From: Pseudovirgaria hyperparasitica | Taxonomy: Eukaryota > Ascomycota > Dothideomycetes > Acrospermales > Acrospermaceae | DNA: 64,000 nucleotides | NCBI RefSeq assembly: GCF_010093815.1 | Contig: NW_022985549.1 | Span: 3,182,804-3,246,803 of the forward strand | Reading direction: 5' to 3' | Shown: positions 1 to 14,540 of the stretch, one piece after another | How positions within the stretch are numbered: position 1 is the first letter of the stretch | Layout: each line of letters opens with the position of its first letter | Translations under genes and position numbers: made by a program | Notes under the pieces: generated by a model | Database searches by the model: none | Seen by the model: the letters and a program-made list of their open reading frames with translations, nothing else | What the model was told of the DNA's origin: nothing

Positions 1-372
1 CTCATGCCCGTACCTGAACCATCTTCGCCCCCGTGCAATTTCGACTTCTCAGTACCAAACAACAGTATTCCCATCATGTCGTTTGGATTTGATATGATTC
101 GTTGCTGCATTAATTGATATGCGCATTTGAGGGCAGCGGAAGTCGGCGAGTCTCGGTCGGCTTTCTTGCCATCTGTAGGGGTAGGTTTCTGAAGCATGGT
201 CTTGCTCACATCTATGGCGAAGAGAACAGCATCTTTTACAGTCTTATAGCCCTGCTTATTGTCAGCTGCGTGTCTTAAGGCAGCATGATAGGCGACTTAC
301 AGACTCGTCGACTTCTTCCTCTTCCTCTTGTGCCTCATCGGCGTTGCGGCGCCATGATTCCCCTTCCGACAT
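1..372 (-). CDS. KU70: Ku70 subunit of the DNA end-binding complex, 5' part only
   Basis: Ku70 pairs with Ku80, binds broken DNA ends in the nucleus and feeds non-homologous end joining; it also acts at telomeres. The ATG is at 372-370. Exon 1 runs 372-301 and encodes an acidic leader ([20 protein letters not shown]). A 49-nt intron (300-252, GTAAGT...CAG) follows, and exon 2 runs from 251 off the left edge. Exon 2 reads [20 protein letters not shown], then [16 protein letters not shown] and [15 protein letters not shown]. This is the start of the Ku N-terminal von Willebrand A-like domain, with the typical DVS motif after the first strand. Only about the first 110 residues lie in the window; another splice site may lie near position 10. 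It is divergent from ferrochelatase. The family call is confident; the Ku core and C-terminal SAP domain are out of view. Confidence 0.9.
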
Positions 373-807
373 TGCGCAGAGTCAGGAAATCAGAAGCCTA
401 GTCTCATAGACAGTCTATTAGGTCCCGGAGACAATAATATATGGAAATGATGCATCAACGTCGAGTGTTGCAGGACAGGCGCATTTACATATCTGAACAT
501 GGTGGGGCGCGAACTTTAGGCAAACGCGTCGAAGCAACCCCGGATTTCAGACTTGGAGTACGCGAACTCACGTGCACAGAAATCTTTAATAATACGCCAC
601 TGATTGGCTGTTCCCGAGGTCAAAGCACTGGAAATGATGACGATCTCTTCGCAGCTAAACGCTACCAGTTGTCTAGCCAGATATCACGACACGATTTCTA
701 CTCATTTCCGCCCCCTCGATGTATGCATTCTGAGCTGATTCCTTTTCAATCGAAACCTGCGCTTTCTGTTGTCTCGTCGCGCATTACGTTCGGTCACCGT
801 GGGCATC
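373..807. promoter_or_regulatory. Divergent intergenic region between KU70 and ferrochelatase
   Basis: These 435 bp separate the two start codons and must hold both promoters and 5' leaders. The last 100 bp before the ferrochelatase ATG are pyrimidine-rich (for example cgccccctcgatg and ctttctgttgtctcgtcgc), as is common upstream of fungal housekeeping starts. A CCAAT-like box occurs as attggctg near 604-611. No coding sequence is supported here. Confidence 0.45.
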
Positions 808-2148
<1,341 letters not shown>

Positions 2149-2834
2149 TATCCAATTAGAAATATAGATATTGTATTATAGCTTTACATAATTTCCCTAC
2201 ACGTAATACCACAAAGTGCGGATATCTTCGAATCGAACAACGGTAGGCCTACGACTGGTAGGCTAGATAAGTAGCATGGATGTAAATGTAATAATAACTT
2301 TTTTCGGTTCATGCCTTTCTCTCCGATGCATCGAGCTCCTATGATGGTTGATATTTATGGTGAGCGGAGACTAATCCTTTTCGGGCTCATCCGTATGCAT
2401 GCTGTGCCCTGATCCATATGTATCTCTGACGTCAGCTTCCTCGGTAACCAGGCACCGCAAGTCTTGCTGCTTCAGCACTATCAAGCATCTCTATGGGCCA
2501 AGGACCAAATATAGATGATACAAGGACCCGCCGAGCGTCAGCCTCTGAATGAACCGCCTGGTCACTCCATCTGTCGGAACTTGACAAGTCCGACGCTACC
2601 AGCATTATTACCAATCCGGATGTCAAAGTAGTTACGTCGACGACCTACGCCGCCACCAATCAACAAGCTTTCAGCTCGCGCTCACCCTCAATTATGGCAG
2701 ACCTGTTTGCGACTTGTGTAGACTGATCATTGTCCCATGGGCCGAGTCAACGACGATATATCACAATAGCTGTGATTGCGTAGCCTGTCCAACGAACTTG
2801 CCAACGCAGCGCGTACGATCTGACCCTATCAGTC
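2149..2834. other. Intergenic, ferrochelatase to MFS transporter
   Basis: This stretch holds the ferrochelatase 3' UTR (AT-rich just after the stop, with tagaaatatagatattgtat) and the promoter of the next gene. No reading frame here is conserved-looking. Nothing else was seen. Confidence 0.4.
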
Positions 2835-4721
2835 ATGCAGAACGACTCCATATTCGAAGCAGAGGCGGACTTGGATAACACGAGACTTCCATGGTCCAAC
2901 GGAAATACAGAGCAGACGACTGACCCTCACAATCAAGGGAGAGATGACACAATTGCTGCAGTAGGAGGATACGATGGCGCACTCGTAGGAAGAGATGTTA
3001 ACGAGAATGCGCCGCTTCTAAGAACGGGCTTTGAAGCTAGTGATGACGGCAATAGTCCAGACGACGAAGCCAGCTTCGTAGACTTGGAGTTTGGCTCTCT
3101 TCCATGGTACAAGAAGCCCTCGGTGAGACCCAACAACCGCTCTGGCTTCCAACCAAAGCTAAATCGGATAGATTATATGGCTCCTTCCTTCTTTCGGCGT
3201 CCTTGCCCTGGCCTACGGGGGAACCATAGTCCCCAAGCTCAATTTGATACTGCAGCTGATATGCCGGGATTACATGGCAGATAAAGCCGCGCGTGACCCG
3301 ACCTTCACGTATCTTCCTGTAGTGTTCGTGTTCGGAGGAGAAAATCCACAATGTCAACGTCCGGAAGTCTCGGCCGCGGGAGCTCGGTTCACGCTCTATA
3401 TGCAGCTCATATCCGGCTTTCTATCAGCCATCACCAGCCCGAAACTGGGAGCGCTGTCGGATAGATATGGTCGACGGAAGCTAATTGCTTTATGCAGCAC
3501 GGGTATGGTCTTCAACGAGTTGATTACGATTGTAGTGGCCAAGTTTCCGGACACGTTCTCCGTCAATTGGATGCTCTTGGGCTTTGCAGTAGATGGTATT
3601 AGTGGATCCTTTACATGTGCTCTGGCACTAATCCACTCATACGCTACGGACTGCACGAAGCCCTCGAAGAGAAGTACTGCTTTTGGCTATTTCCATGCAT
3701 GCTTGTTTGCTGGGTATGTTTCTGCGCTTGAGTGTCATGCTCTATGCTAATCAATCTAGCATCGCTCTTGGTCCCATTCTCGCGGCGTATGTTATCAAAG
3801 CGACCGGAGATCGAGTGTCGATATTTATAATGGCACTTTCGGTCCATTGTGTCTTCATTTTATTCACTGTATTCATTCTCCCCGAATCACTCTCCAAATC
3901 AAGGCAGCGAATCGCCCGCGAGAAGTATAGTGTCGAACAAGAACAATATGGCGTGGCCTACGGTATTGCTGCAGATTGGTTCAAGCATCTGAGAGTTTTC
4001 ACAAACATGCTACAACCCCTCAGAATCTTATATCCCAGAGGACTGGGTAGCAGTCCACAACTCCGTCGAAACCTCGTGCTGTTGTCTGCCATCGATACTA
4101 TTGTATTTGGTGTTGCGATGAGTATGATGTCCGTCCTGGTCCTTTATATCAACATGAAATTCGGATGGGGCGATGTTGAGGGCAGTAAGTTCGTGTCTGT
4201 GGTCAACATCTTCCGAGTCGCTGCACTCCTCATCATCCTGCCAGCGCTCACATGGTGTTTTCGCGGACGACGGCGTTCACAACAGGCTGAGACCAAGCAC
4301 GGTGCAGATACGTTGGACTTGTACATCATCCGACTCGGGGTCCTCTTAGACGGGCTAGGTCTCCTTGGGTACGCCTTAGCACCAACTGGAGCCGTGTTTG
4401 TTCTGTCTGGTATCGTTGCATCGATGGGAGGAGTGGCATCTCCAACCTTGCAATCGGCTCTGACGAAGCATGTTCCCCCGGAGAGGACAGGGCAGCTACT
4501 GGGAGCCACCGGACTACTCCATGCTCTAGTAAGCTACTGCCCATCATTACATTGACCGTCTTCTGATCCCTGTACAGGCGCGTGTAGGAGGTCCTTTAGT
4601 CTTCAATGGGCTATATTCTCTGACTGTTAGGAAGTACGCGCCAGCTACCTTTCTGGCTTTGTCTGGTGTATTTGGTCTTGCATTCTTGGGAAGTTGGTTT
4701 GTGAGACCATACGGTGAATAA
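2835..4721 (+). CDS. Major facilitator superfamily transporter (DHA1-like)
   Basis: A membrane transporter, probably a proton-coupled exporter of small molecules. CDS join(2835..3122,3172..3713,3760..4528,4578..4721), 580 aa, with three introns of 49, 46 and 49 nt; every phase closes. A soluble acidic head of about 95 residues leads into IIWLLPSFGVLALAYGGTIV (first membrane segment). Then follow the MFS loop motif KLGALSDRYGRRKLIAL, membrane segments in two halves with a long middle loop (about residues 300-345), and the tail LAFLGSWFVRPYGE. The loop motif places it in the MFS with confidence. The domain plan resembles the tetracycline-resistance-like drug:H+ antiporters of fungi, but the substrate cannot be read from sequence. 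No biosynthetic genes flank it. Confidence 0.9.
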
Positions 4722-6642
4722 TCAATCTTCTTATACACTGTGAACGGTACTAATTCATGAATAGTTGTGTTCGAGGAGCCTGATATTGATGTACATTCAT
4801 CACAAGATGCTAGGGCTGCACATAGGCACGGAGATTGATCAAGCCGCTATCGAAAGGCTTTAAGAGATCTAGAATAGTGCCTAAATCGGACAGTATATAA
4901 GGAGTCATCTGTGCACTCCGTCATTCGTCTTACCGTAGTCTCATGATGCATCTATACACCCCTACGGCCATCAAGTTGCTGAGGCTCGATACAGATATGC
5001 TTCGCGATCATGGAGGAAGAGTTACTGCTCTTGATACCTCATAGTCTGATCTCCGTCATTCTCTCATCTGTTTGGAACTAGGGCAAATTCGTGCGAACCA
5101 GTAACTGTTCAATCGTTCTTTTCACCTGCACGAGCAACACGTGAGATCAAACAGCGTAAGATGTTGGACTGCCCAGTCTTGCAAGAACACTCGCTGTCGG
5201 TCTTCCAGGATATCTACAAACTCGGCTCTCACAGGATTCACATCCTGGCGGTCTTCCATCGAAGGTAATACGCGTGTAGAATTAGTACCGACGTATTTCA
5301 AAGGCTAGACTGTGCTGTCATCAGGCCAGATTACAGATTTGGCCGCGATCAAGGCACATTTTTCTTGGTTAGTACAGACGTATACTCGACAATACCAATT
5401 TTCAACACCAATGTCGTTCTACGAGCCTGAGATGTCTTAACATGCGAAACCACTCATCATCTCTACAACACGTATGTGCTGTCCATTGTCGTTGTACTCC
5501 ACGTATATCATTACACTTGGCTGGAGCTAGCCTATATCTCACTCTTCTCTTACGTGCAAGCGTGTGTATGCTTACGACGACATCGGACCGATCGTTGGAC
5601 TCTGCATTAAATTTCCTGCCCGCAAATTCCTACCATCCCTTTAGCGCCAGCCCGATCGGAGACTCTACAGCAACTCCGCAATCAGAAGACTATGATCAAA
5701 CTCACGCATCATCCATGCCAGACTACTACATCAGCCTTACCTCAAGATGTTGAAAAAGGCAGTATTTTCCAATGAATGCATCTATCTGCCGCGTTGCCTG
5801 TTCCCGTCTGAGCGCACCACCGCAACGAGGCCTCCTCACTTCGCTCAAGTCTCACCGCTGACATCAAAGCTTTACTTCCTGCTCCGTACCAAATCGCAGC
5901 AGTTTGCTTCCTTGACAAAATATGTCGCCGCCCAGATGACCCGTCGGCACCCCGTCGGCAAGGCTTATTAGCATGCTCACCGGTTCCCGCCGTCTGCGGC
6001 TGAAAAGTGCAAATCTTATCAACGAAAGCCTCCTCTATACCGACGACCCCACCGGCGTGCGTGCGTTTTTTATTTTGCACGTACTGTAGAACCCCCGGGG
6101 CCGCTCGGAGAAAAGAAGTCTTCTAAGCATGTTGGCATGGATTTTAGATGCGATAGCATGCAATGTCCTTTTCTGTTGTGTGTGTTGTGCGCACGGCAAA
6201 ACTTGCCTCCGCAGGTCGACGGACAGACATTCATCCCGTCCTTTGTTCTATGTATGGATTGCCATCAAATGCGCCCTTTCTCTCGTATCGCGCTGCTCTA
6301 TCGCATCTTTTTCCAACTGGGGTTCGCGTGTTCTTTCTTCCATACGCTCTCCGATGCCTTGTCTCACAATTACTTGGTTCGACGCCAGAATTCTAGGGAC
6401 GCCTTGCTTGACCTCTTCGCGATACTCATGATGGTCGTGGTGCACTGGACGCCCCTCAGAGGGCGTCGCTTGATGACCTTGTGACTTATGCCCCTGACTT
6501 GAGCATTGGGGAAGCTCACGACCAGAGCACGATATGGAGCAATTGACATGCTTTGGTTCGTCACACTTGGCTTGGTGTAATGATATGATGGGATCGCATG
6601 ATGTTGCTCAAACTACGGTCGGTCTTCCGTGCCGGTCATGCG

Positions 6643-6656
6643 CACACACACACACA
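6643..6656. repeat. (CA)7 microsatellite
   Basis: Seven CA dinucleotides in a row lie within the gene-poor stretch. No function is inferred. Confidence 0.8.
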
Positions 6657-7906
6657 TGAGTTTATTCGGGTGCGTTGCGCCAAATTCGCAGCTACGGTCC
6701 AAAAACATGAAGCCGTAGCCAATTCGTGCGCCAGCGACCCGCCGATCTGAGACCGTTCTAGTGGTGGTGGTAGTAGTGCTCGTGGAGGAACAAGGGCTTG
6801 TTACGCTGGGTCAGGCAACGAACGAACGCCAAAGATGAACAGATGAACATGCAAGAGACACGTAGCATGTCACGATCCTGTCTCATCGGTCTGGACAGAG
6901 TGGAGATTGCGATTGATGATTGGGACGGGGGAATAGGGTTTGTGCGGCCGTTGCGGCGCGGAGAAGAGCCTATTGAAGCGTATACGTACGTACACATGTA
7001 ACGCATGTGTTGCTTGATATTATCTAGATTGGTGCTGTAGGGGATGGTGATGGGACCATGGTACAGCCTTGCGCTTGTTGTCTTCTTTGTCGTTGTTCGT
7101 CGCCGAGGTGTTTGTTCACTTGCTGGAGGACTGATCGGTCAAGGTATCGCAATAGGCCATCCACATTGCATACGGGATATTCGATGGGTGTGACGGGATT
7201 GGGTCTTGTTGTGGAGCTTAGTGGATAAGATGTGGGGTTTTCCGCTCCCACCCGTCGTGCATGCATGACAACATGAATGTTCACATTCGAGGTGGTAGAT
7301 GCAAGATGAAGCTCAAAGTCGTATCGTAGTGTTTGCCTCGTTGCCTTGTTGTCGCCTGCTCCAAACCCACTGCAGTTATTGCTTCGATACTGTGGTATTA
7401 TTGTTTGGCTTCTACTGTGACTACTGACCGTTGTATCTATATCGTACATTGTGTCTTGAACCCTAAGGTCTATGTACAGTCCATCTTCCATATACTATAT
7501 ATCACGCCTCCAATCAAACATATCACCTACCCAATTCCGCTGATCCCAGTCCCCGCGTTTTCTCATATAATTAAGTATCCTTCCATTTTCCTTAAGGTGC
7601 AGATCCCCCAAGGCCTGCCACGCTTGTGTGGTCCATTCAGCCTGCCTCGTTTCGTAGCGTTATCTGGACAGATCATATACCTCTCTCGAATCACAGGGCA
7701 ACCGGTTTGGCAACCATTTGCCTTCTTCCTGCGCATCCTCCTCCTAGTTCCCTTGCATCTTTCTTTGTATCCGCTCTTCTCTTCTCCGCCTTGGCGTCTT
7801 GAGTCATTCCTCTGTGAGGATATCCAGGTTTCGAAGGCTAGTTTCATGCATGTATACACGTATCCTCCACCCGATGTCCGTCCATTCGGCCGTCCGTCCG
7901 TCCATG

Positions 7907-7976
7907 TTCACATATCCACGTTCACACATCCACGTTCACACATCCACGTTCCCACATCCACGTTCACACATCCAGA
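7907..7976. repeat. 14-bp minisatellite, five copies
   Basis: The unit ttcacacatccacg occurs five times head to tail. Copies 2 and 3 are exact and copies 1, 4 and 5 have one to two changes. It lies inside the gene-poor stretch, directly after a short cgtccgtccgtccg run. It is a likely length polymorphism; no coding role is seen. Confidence 0.85.
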
Positions 7977-8344
7977 CATCCAACCCTTAACCCGAGGACC
8001 ATCGCATAGCATCACTTCTCACTCCCGGAGATCCACACAACCAAGTCCAATCTTAAAACTAAACGTGTCAATTCGCAATACATCAACATAGACTACATAC
8101 TACCCTGCATACATGCAGAGCAAGCCCATCTGGCAGCACATCTGCCCATCTTCCTCTTCGTCTTGTGTTGGTCTTGTGACGCAACTTTTCTTCTTGTTAT
8201 CAAAACTCCCGCACATGTATGATGTGCTGTGACGTGCTGTGCTGTCTTCGTTGGTTGTGGGTGATTGGGGTGTAGAGGCTGTCCGGTGGATGGGATAGGA
8301 TATGATAGGGGGAATGAAAAGAAGGAAAGAAGGCAAGATGTGTT

Positions 8345-8374
8345 GTGGTGTAGTGTGGTGTAGTGTGGTGTATG
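8345..8374. repeat. 10-bp tandem repeat, three copies
   Basis: The unit gtggtgtagt is present twice exactly and once with two changes, followed by gatgtatg near-repeats. Low-complexity DNA in the gene-poor stretch. Confidence 0.75.
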
Positions 8375-11300
8375 ATGTATGGATGTATGGATTCATGTAG
8401 AGTGTATTGTATTGGACGCCTTATTCATTGGGTTTTATGTGGGTGTCAATACGAATGAACAGTATATATATACATGGCTCTCTGTTTTAGTCTTAGTCTC
8501 ATTAAAATCCGTCTAGAAAGTGTGAAGGTTTAGAGGGGAGGGGGGGAGGAAAGGTTTGCATTGAGAAGAAGGATGCATGGTATGAGTTGTTGTTGGCTTG
8601 TAATTTTCTTTTTGTTTCTTTCATGGCTTGTTGAGACACTTGAGTCTTGAAGGAGTACTATTTGTGACATTGTAGAGCATGGTATATATCGCATTGACAG
8701 GAGATCAGATTGGTTGACTGGTTGATTGATTGATTGCATGATTGATCGATTAATTGCCTGACTTGAATACATACCTGCCTGTCTTGCCTGCCTGGTCGTA
8801 TTCCCAATGTACCCCTTTCAACCGGTCTCGGTGCTCTCGGTACACTGGGCAGCATACGACAGACCCATGTAATGCCATGCCCAGCTACCCAGAAACAGTA
8901 CATGGAATATGCATGCAGGCATAAACACTACAAGCATCGGAGCTACGTCAAAGCGTTCGGTCAACGGGACGGCCAGCTCTTCGCATGACATCCCTGCATG
9001 CTCACCTTCTCCCTTGCCCTTGCCGGCCTTACCCTTACCTAGCTTCCCTTCCCAGCTAGCGCGCGTGTATATTGGTATATTATATGATATCGATTGATAT
9101 GGGTATATTATTTATTGACTTGTATAAGGTACTGGATGCTGTACATGGGATCTGTGTATGTGACATATAATGCATAGCACAGGGATGGAGCTTGCTAGGG
9201 AGAGTATGTGCTCTGTGTACTTCTTGTGTATATGTCTTAAGTGAAATTAGTTTCTATGCTATGCTAGGAACATCCGTGAATGGTACGGTGGTGAGGGTCA
9301 GTGAGATAAGACACGTTTCGATACGCACGGTCACATCCACATCCAACACCACGCGGTCCACGTTTACAACGTGTACACACCGCGTGTGATGCACGAGTGT
9401 GCGCACGTGTGAGTAGCAAGGACTGGTTCTAGTGCGATAATGCAGCGTTGGTGTGGATAGATGTGTGTGGGTGAGTGAGGGGTACGCGGTAGCAACAAGC
9501 AGGCATGTGAATGGACGCCTAGGCCCGGCACCCTAGTCCAATATCAGACAACAACGACGGGATGCTCTAGCAACGACTCACAAGGCAGACGGAAACACAG
9601 CCCTACGATAACCGGGGTGTGAGTAATTAGACGGAGCAGTTCGATCGGTAGATAGGTGTCTCACTGTCGGCACTACGCAAGCGAGCAATACAAGGGGGTG
9701 TGAGGGATTCTACGCGCCACTACTAAGCTTTGATGACCTCGACGCATGGTGAGCACTGAGAGGACGGGACGGGACATGTATGAAATGTGAGACAGTGCAT
9801 GGATAGCTAGACTGGGGTCCGAGAAACGGCATTCCTGACTTCGAGAATGTCTGCGGGGTGGTTCTGGAAGGAAGGCATGAGAGAGTGTATTGTGTTTGAA
9901 GGGGTCATGAATGTGGTGATGGTGCACTGGTGGGTGGTGCTTAGATGATGATGGATGCAGCATGGGGGATGACTGCTCGACCATGGATGGATCCATAGAC
10001 GTGGGGACGTCTGACGGCTTTCGCCTAAACAGATCAGGACCTCCGAGACGGCTCGGTGTGCCTTTTCGAGTAATAAGCAGATATCAACATTTTCTGCTGT
10101 TGTCACTGTTGTAACGACTGTGGGGGCCAAAAATGAACCTTATCCCTCTGAATGCTCGGTCGACTTTGCGAGGATAAATAGAGCAAGGCATGTTGATTTT
10201 TGTTCAGACCCTGCCCAAAAGACGAAGAGAAAATGCAAATATAGAGGAGCTTTTAAAACTGGACCCCGTGCCGTGGTCATCGACCATGTGGCGTCCACGG
10301 TTCGGCAAGCTGGAAAAGCAAGTATATCTCAAATCACTGTCGCGGACATAAGCGTGTTAGCACCGCGAGTCTCCGATCTTTGAGTAGAGACAGTAATGGA
10401 CTCGGTGTTGTAATCATATGATGCAAGGTCCAAAATGCTCATACTCCCTGTGTTATGTGGGCGGCCTCTCGGATCCTCGATGTTGGACCGCTCGTGTGTC
10501 CGTTTCAGCCATTGAAAAAGAATATTCGTATGACCTTGTCCTCTGTTTTGCTATGTCGTGCTGGTTGAGTGCATAGTTTGGAGTGGCTGGTATTCTCATT
10601 ACAGGCTTTGTATCGGTGTGAGTATGAACGAGCGGCGTTGTAGTTCTGTCCAGAGGGGCGCAAAGATCAGGGTCTTTTGATCTAATATTTTGTGATCCAC
10701 AAGCTCTTCCAATCTGTTTACTCGCGATATGTCATCGAAGGTTGAATACTTTTACCTGACTGCGACCGTAGAGTCAAGAATCTTGTGTAGATGTAGGAGA
10801 GTTTTCAGGGGTGGTCAACGGACAAGATAACTTTTGTCAACCTGTAGAGAGGACAACGATTCGTGTCCTATCATAGAACGCTGTTAAAAGGCTATGCTTA
10901 CCATATGGTCTCTGCGCTCCAATGATGGTGATCCTCAGAGGTCGAAATATGTGGCCTTGATGAGAGCGTGCATGCGACAGATGATAATGTTCCAGTCATC
11001 AATCCAGGAATTCTAGATCGAAAATTTTGAAGTGTGCTCTTGTTCTCGAGAGCACTGCCTAGCCACAGACTGGGAGGCCTTCGTAGTGACCTTGCGGTCT
11101 GCCGATTTCAGGTAGTATTAGGGGCCCGAGTCGTTCAATATCAGATAGATGGCGGTGTGTCGACCCACATAAGGGCCTTGACCTGGTTAATGTTAAGCAA
11201 ATATGTACACAACACTGCAGTGCGAGGGAAACAATGTCGTGCTCTAATGGACGAGGACATGCCCAAGTGAGGATGGTCATTGCTGAAAAACAGTGTCGCA

Positions 11301-14300
11301 TCCATAGCCTTTCAGTTGGCCACTGATGTTTGCTAGGGAATGCACTGGAACGCCCCTTGTCACCACAGTTCCATATTTGTGGAGGTGCTGTGATCCAAAG
11401 AGCTTTTGGATAGTGTTGCAGTCCGACAGCCTACATCCAGTATGTTCGCGCAATCTTGACAGAACACACAGATGAAGCTCGAGTACTCGTCAGCCAACCT
11501 TGTCTCGAACGAAGATCGTGGCCTTGAACATGTCCCTTTCGCCACATGCTGGAGTTCTGACTATCCGCCATATGGCCTGACGAATATGCCATGTTCAGCT
11601 GAAGCCGCGTACTCCCAGACTCACGCCTCACAAGGACGCGCAATCTACAGCAATATGTCCATGGTCTTCGAGTAGTTTTGCGACGTGCATGGTGTGAAGA
11701 GTTGCTCCACATCAGCGAGTTTCGTAGTTCGTGAACGTCTGATTGGTCGAGGGGGAATTGCTGAGGGTGGCGGTGCAAGGTGGCCAACATGGAAGCTTCT
11801 CTAATTGCGGTTTGCCGCCTGCACATACCAACGGATATCGCGATGCGTCAGTATCTCCTCGCGAGCCCGATTTCGGTGGTTGTCGACGAATGCGCTGCCG
11901 TAATATCTTGCCTATGCTGTATCGAACCCCGATTCCATGTGTTGACTTTTACGGGAGGCAGTAAGTCGAAGCATCGCTGATAATGTCGATCGCCATCGAA
12001 TCACGTTATCGCCACCTTCAATATGTGAAATGAGGCTTTGACGCGACTGAGCCTTGAAACTTGCAGGACATGTTCAAAAACTCGTCGTTCGACGCACGGG
12101 AACGACGATCTCGAGGCGCGAATGGTGTGATGGTGCAATGATAGGCGCTCAGAAGTTCACAATCCTTGTGAGCTTTGATCCTGTGGCCCGCATCACGCAT
12201 ATCGTAAAGCTTCGCTTTGTTGTTCGATCGTGTGAATGGTAAGATCTATGTTTGCCTCCGTCCAAGAGCCCTTCGTCAATGCATGCTGTCCCGATGGCAA
12301 TCCATAGTTGACAATTTGTTGCCCTATCGGATGGCTACGAAAGTGTAATTGTGAGTTGATCGAACGAAGCGGGTTGTGGAAAGAAGTGTCAGCCTAGCAA
12401 AGTTTGACGTGAGGTCTCACCCTGTTGTATTGACCGTTATGCTATTACTTTTCGACACATCAAATGGCCATGGACAGTAAAGATGTGCACGGAACGTGTG
12501 ATTGGTTCTGGTTGATATGCGATATCCGCCACAAAATGACCTGCTTGTCTTCCCTGTACTCTATACAGACAGCAGTAATGTTCCCGATCAATGCCATTGA
12601 AAAGGAGTTGAGCCAGCATGATATGACAAGACAGCATCCAGATACAAGTCAAGACCTGCTGGTAACAGTGACCCGATATGTGATTCCATGTGCAGCCGCT
12701 GTGGTCCAGTCATAAAACCCTTTTCTTCCTGCTTTTGCGTCGTTTCGTCATCTTAATTGGCCATGTCAAAGTGACATCAGCTCAGCCATATGAAGTGGCG
12801 GCTGAAAGATGGATTTAGTGTATACTACACCTGGGAAACCGTCTTGACCGCTATCTGTTTTAGTAGAGAGTAGACTGGGTTGTGTACCGACAGATTACTG
12901 GTCTCACGGTGGATTAATGATCCTGAACCGGTTGGCTCAAGGTTTACAAGCGGTGTTTTCCGGCACACTGGAAAGTGAGTCTTGCCGTTCAGCCAACTCT
13001 TGATGCATCAGTCGTAATATGTAAGATTCCTCGTTAGCCTTAATTTGGCAAGACATGGTGTTGGTTTCGATTGGCGCTGAGAATGCTTTGCTTGATGTTC
13101 TGATATGCTGAACGAAGATTCGCTGCACATTAAGGTTGACAGTTTACTCGACATATGACTGAAGCTGACGAGAAATGAGAGTCTCATTTTACGGTCAATG
13201 ACAGAGAGGAAAGGGTATTTGGGCTGAAGTTACAAGTGAACCAAGGCACTGGTGATGTATGACAGAACAGCGTTGAGCTCCTCACCTACCATTTTTACCG
13301 CATGGAAGTGCACTTCTTGCCAGACTCGATCTCCGACTTCCAATGCTATGGATACTGGATGGTGATTTGGAGAGCTGGCGGGGTAGACCATGCTGGCGGC
13401 CTTGCATTACGACTCGGGCAGCGCCAGGTAAGCGTCCTGAAAGTCATCAGGCTGCGTTGTCGGTACTGGATTATTGAATAGGACTCGATCAAGAGATGCA
13501 TGAGCACGAAATGCTGGCTGATAGTGGAGCCCCTGTGTTCCAAGGTCATGGTCTATTCGCAACAGGCTTTGAGGTGAGGTGACAGTGCCAGAGCGAGCAG
13601 TACAGCGACACGTACCTCTCCTACCTGCAGCACTGCAAGTGCAGGCTGAGAAGTGCTCGTTTGGACTGGGACAGACATACGGGAATCTATTCTCAGATAA
13701 ATGACCAGTGGACGGATTGAAAGGATGACAACGCGGTCGAGCGTATTGTCTGGGACATTGGAACAGGGCAGATGCGTCCACTGTCGCCGACCTCTTCGGT
13801 GAAAGGTAGTGCAACGCCTCACGTCTAAGCAGAGCCGGCCACACACAAATAACAGCCGCCTTCTAGCAGTATGATTGAGGCATAGACTAAGCCGACAGTG
13901 TGAGTAAGAGAGCAGGCGGCTGGCTGAGGCAAAAACGAATGGAGAGCGTGTCTGATATATGGCCGCACAAGCAGGCTCTTGTGGCATTGAAGACAGTACT
14001 GCGTGCCATGTAGCTGTAAGATATCACGCCCGTTGAAGTGGTGATGCAGGCGTCGGCGAGGTTTCGGAAGTGAATTGATGATATGCGGGAATACAGCCTA
14101 GATTTCGTATGTATATGCGGCGATGGGCGAATGAAAGCACGGTGCACGAGATCCTGACCGGTATCTGTGTGTACGGCGTATCTACCTGACGTCGATACTG
14201 TATACCCGGAGTAGAAGGATATAAAACCAGCAGGTGTCCGGTCAATGACGAATGGACGAGTGACGAAAAGAATGGCATGGAGATTATTGATTTTGGTGGG

Positions 14301-14387
14301 TGTTGTGGCGTGGCTGGGAATGTACACAGAGGTTGTGTCGGAGGAATGTGCTGTCTGTGTCTGTGCCTTTAATGGCACATGGCCAGC

Positions 14388-14540
14388 TGCAGGCCCCCCC
14401 AGAAGGCAGCTAAGAGCGGCTAAAAGACCGCTAAAAGGCAGCTAGAAGCCGTCAGCCCAGAATTAGCCAGGGTTAGCCGGGTAGGGGGCCGGCTAATACC
14501 TGGCAGGCTTGGGGGCCACTTGCCCCCCGTATCAGAAGAG
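14388..14540. repeat. GC-rich, foldable element of unknown kind
   Basis: This short block is far richer in G and C than its flanks. It begins with a run of C (caggcccccccc) and ends with cttgggggcc and ttgccccccg. Inside are an imperfect inverted repeat, gccagggttagccgg (14466-14480) against ccggctaatacctggc (14489-14504), and a small stem agcgg/ccgct around ctaaaaga at about 14415. The words gctaaaag and ttagccgg recur. It could be a remnant of a small non-autonomous DNA element or a structured RNA. No matching target-site duplication was found by eye. Confidence 0.4.

Noticed and set aside
7333-8091. 252-codon plus-strand frame rich in Ser/Pro/His
   Set aside because: It runs through the pyrimidine-rich tract and the 14-bp minisatellite; its composition explains the open frame and there are no domain marks.
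13407-14378. Overlapping minus-strand frames of 130-163 codons
   Set aside because: The translations are low in conserved pattern, overlap each other in different frames and have no splice chain. Treated as chance.
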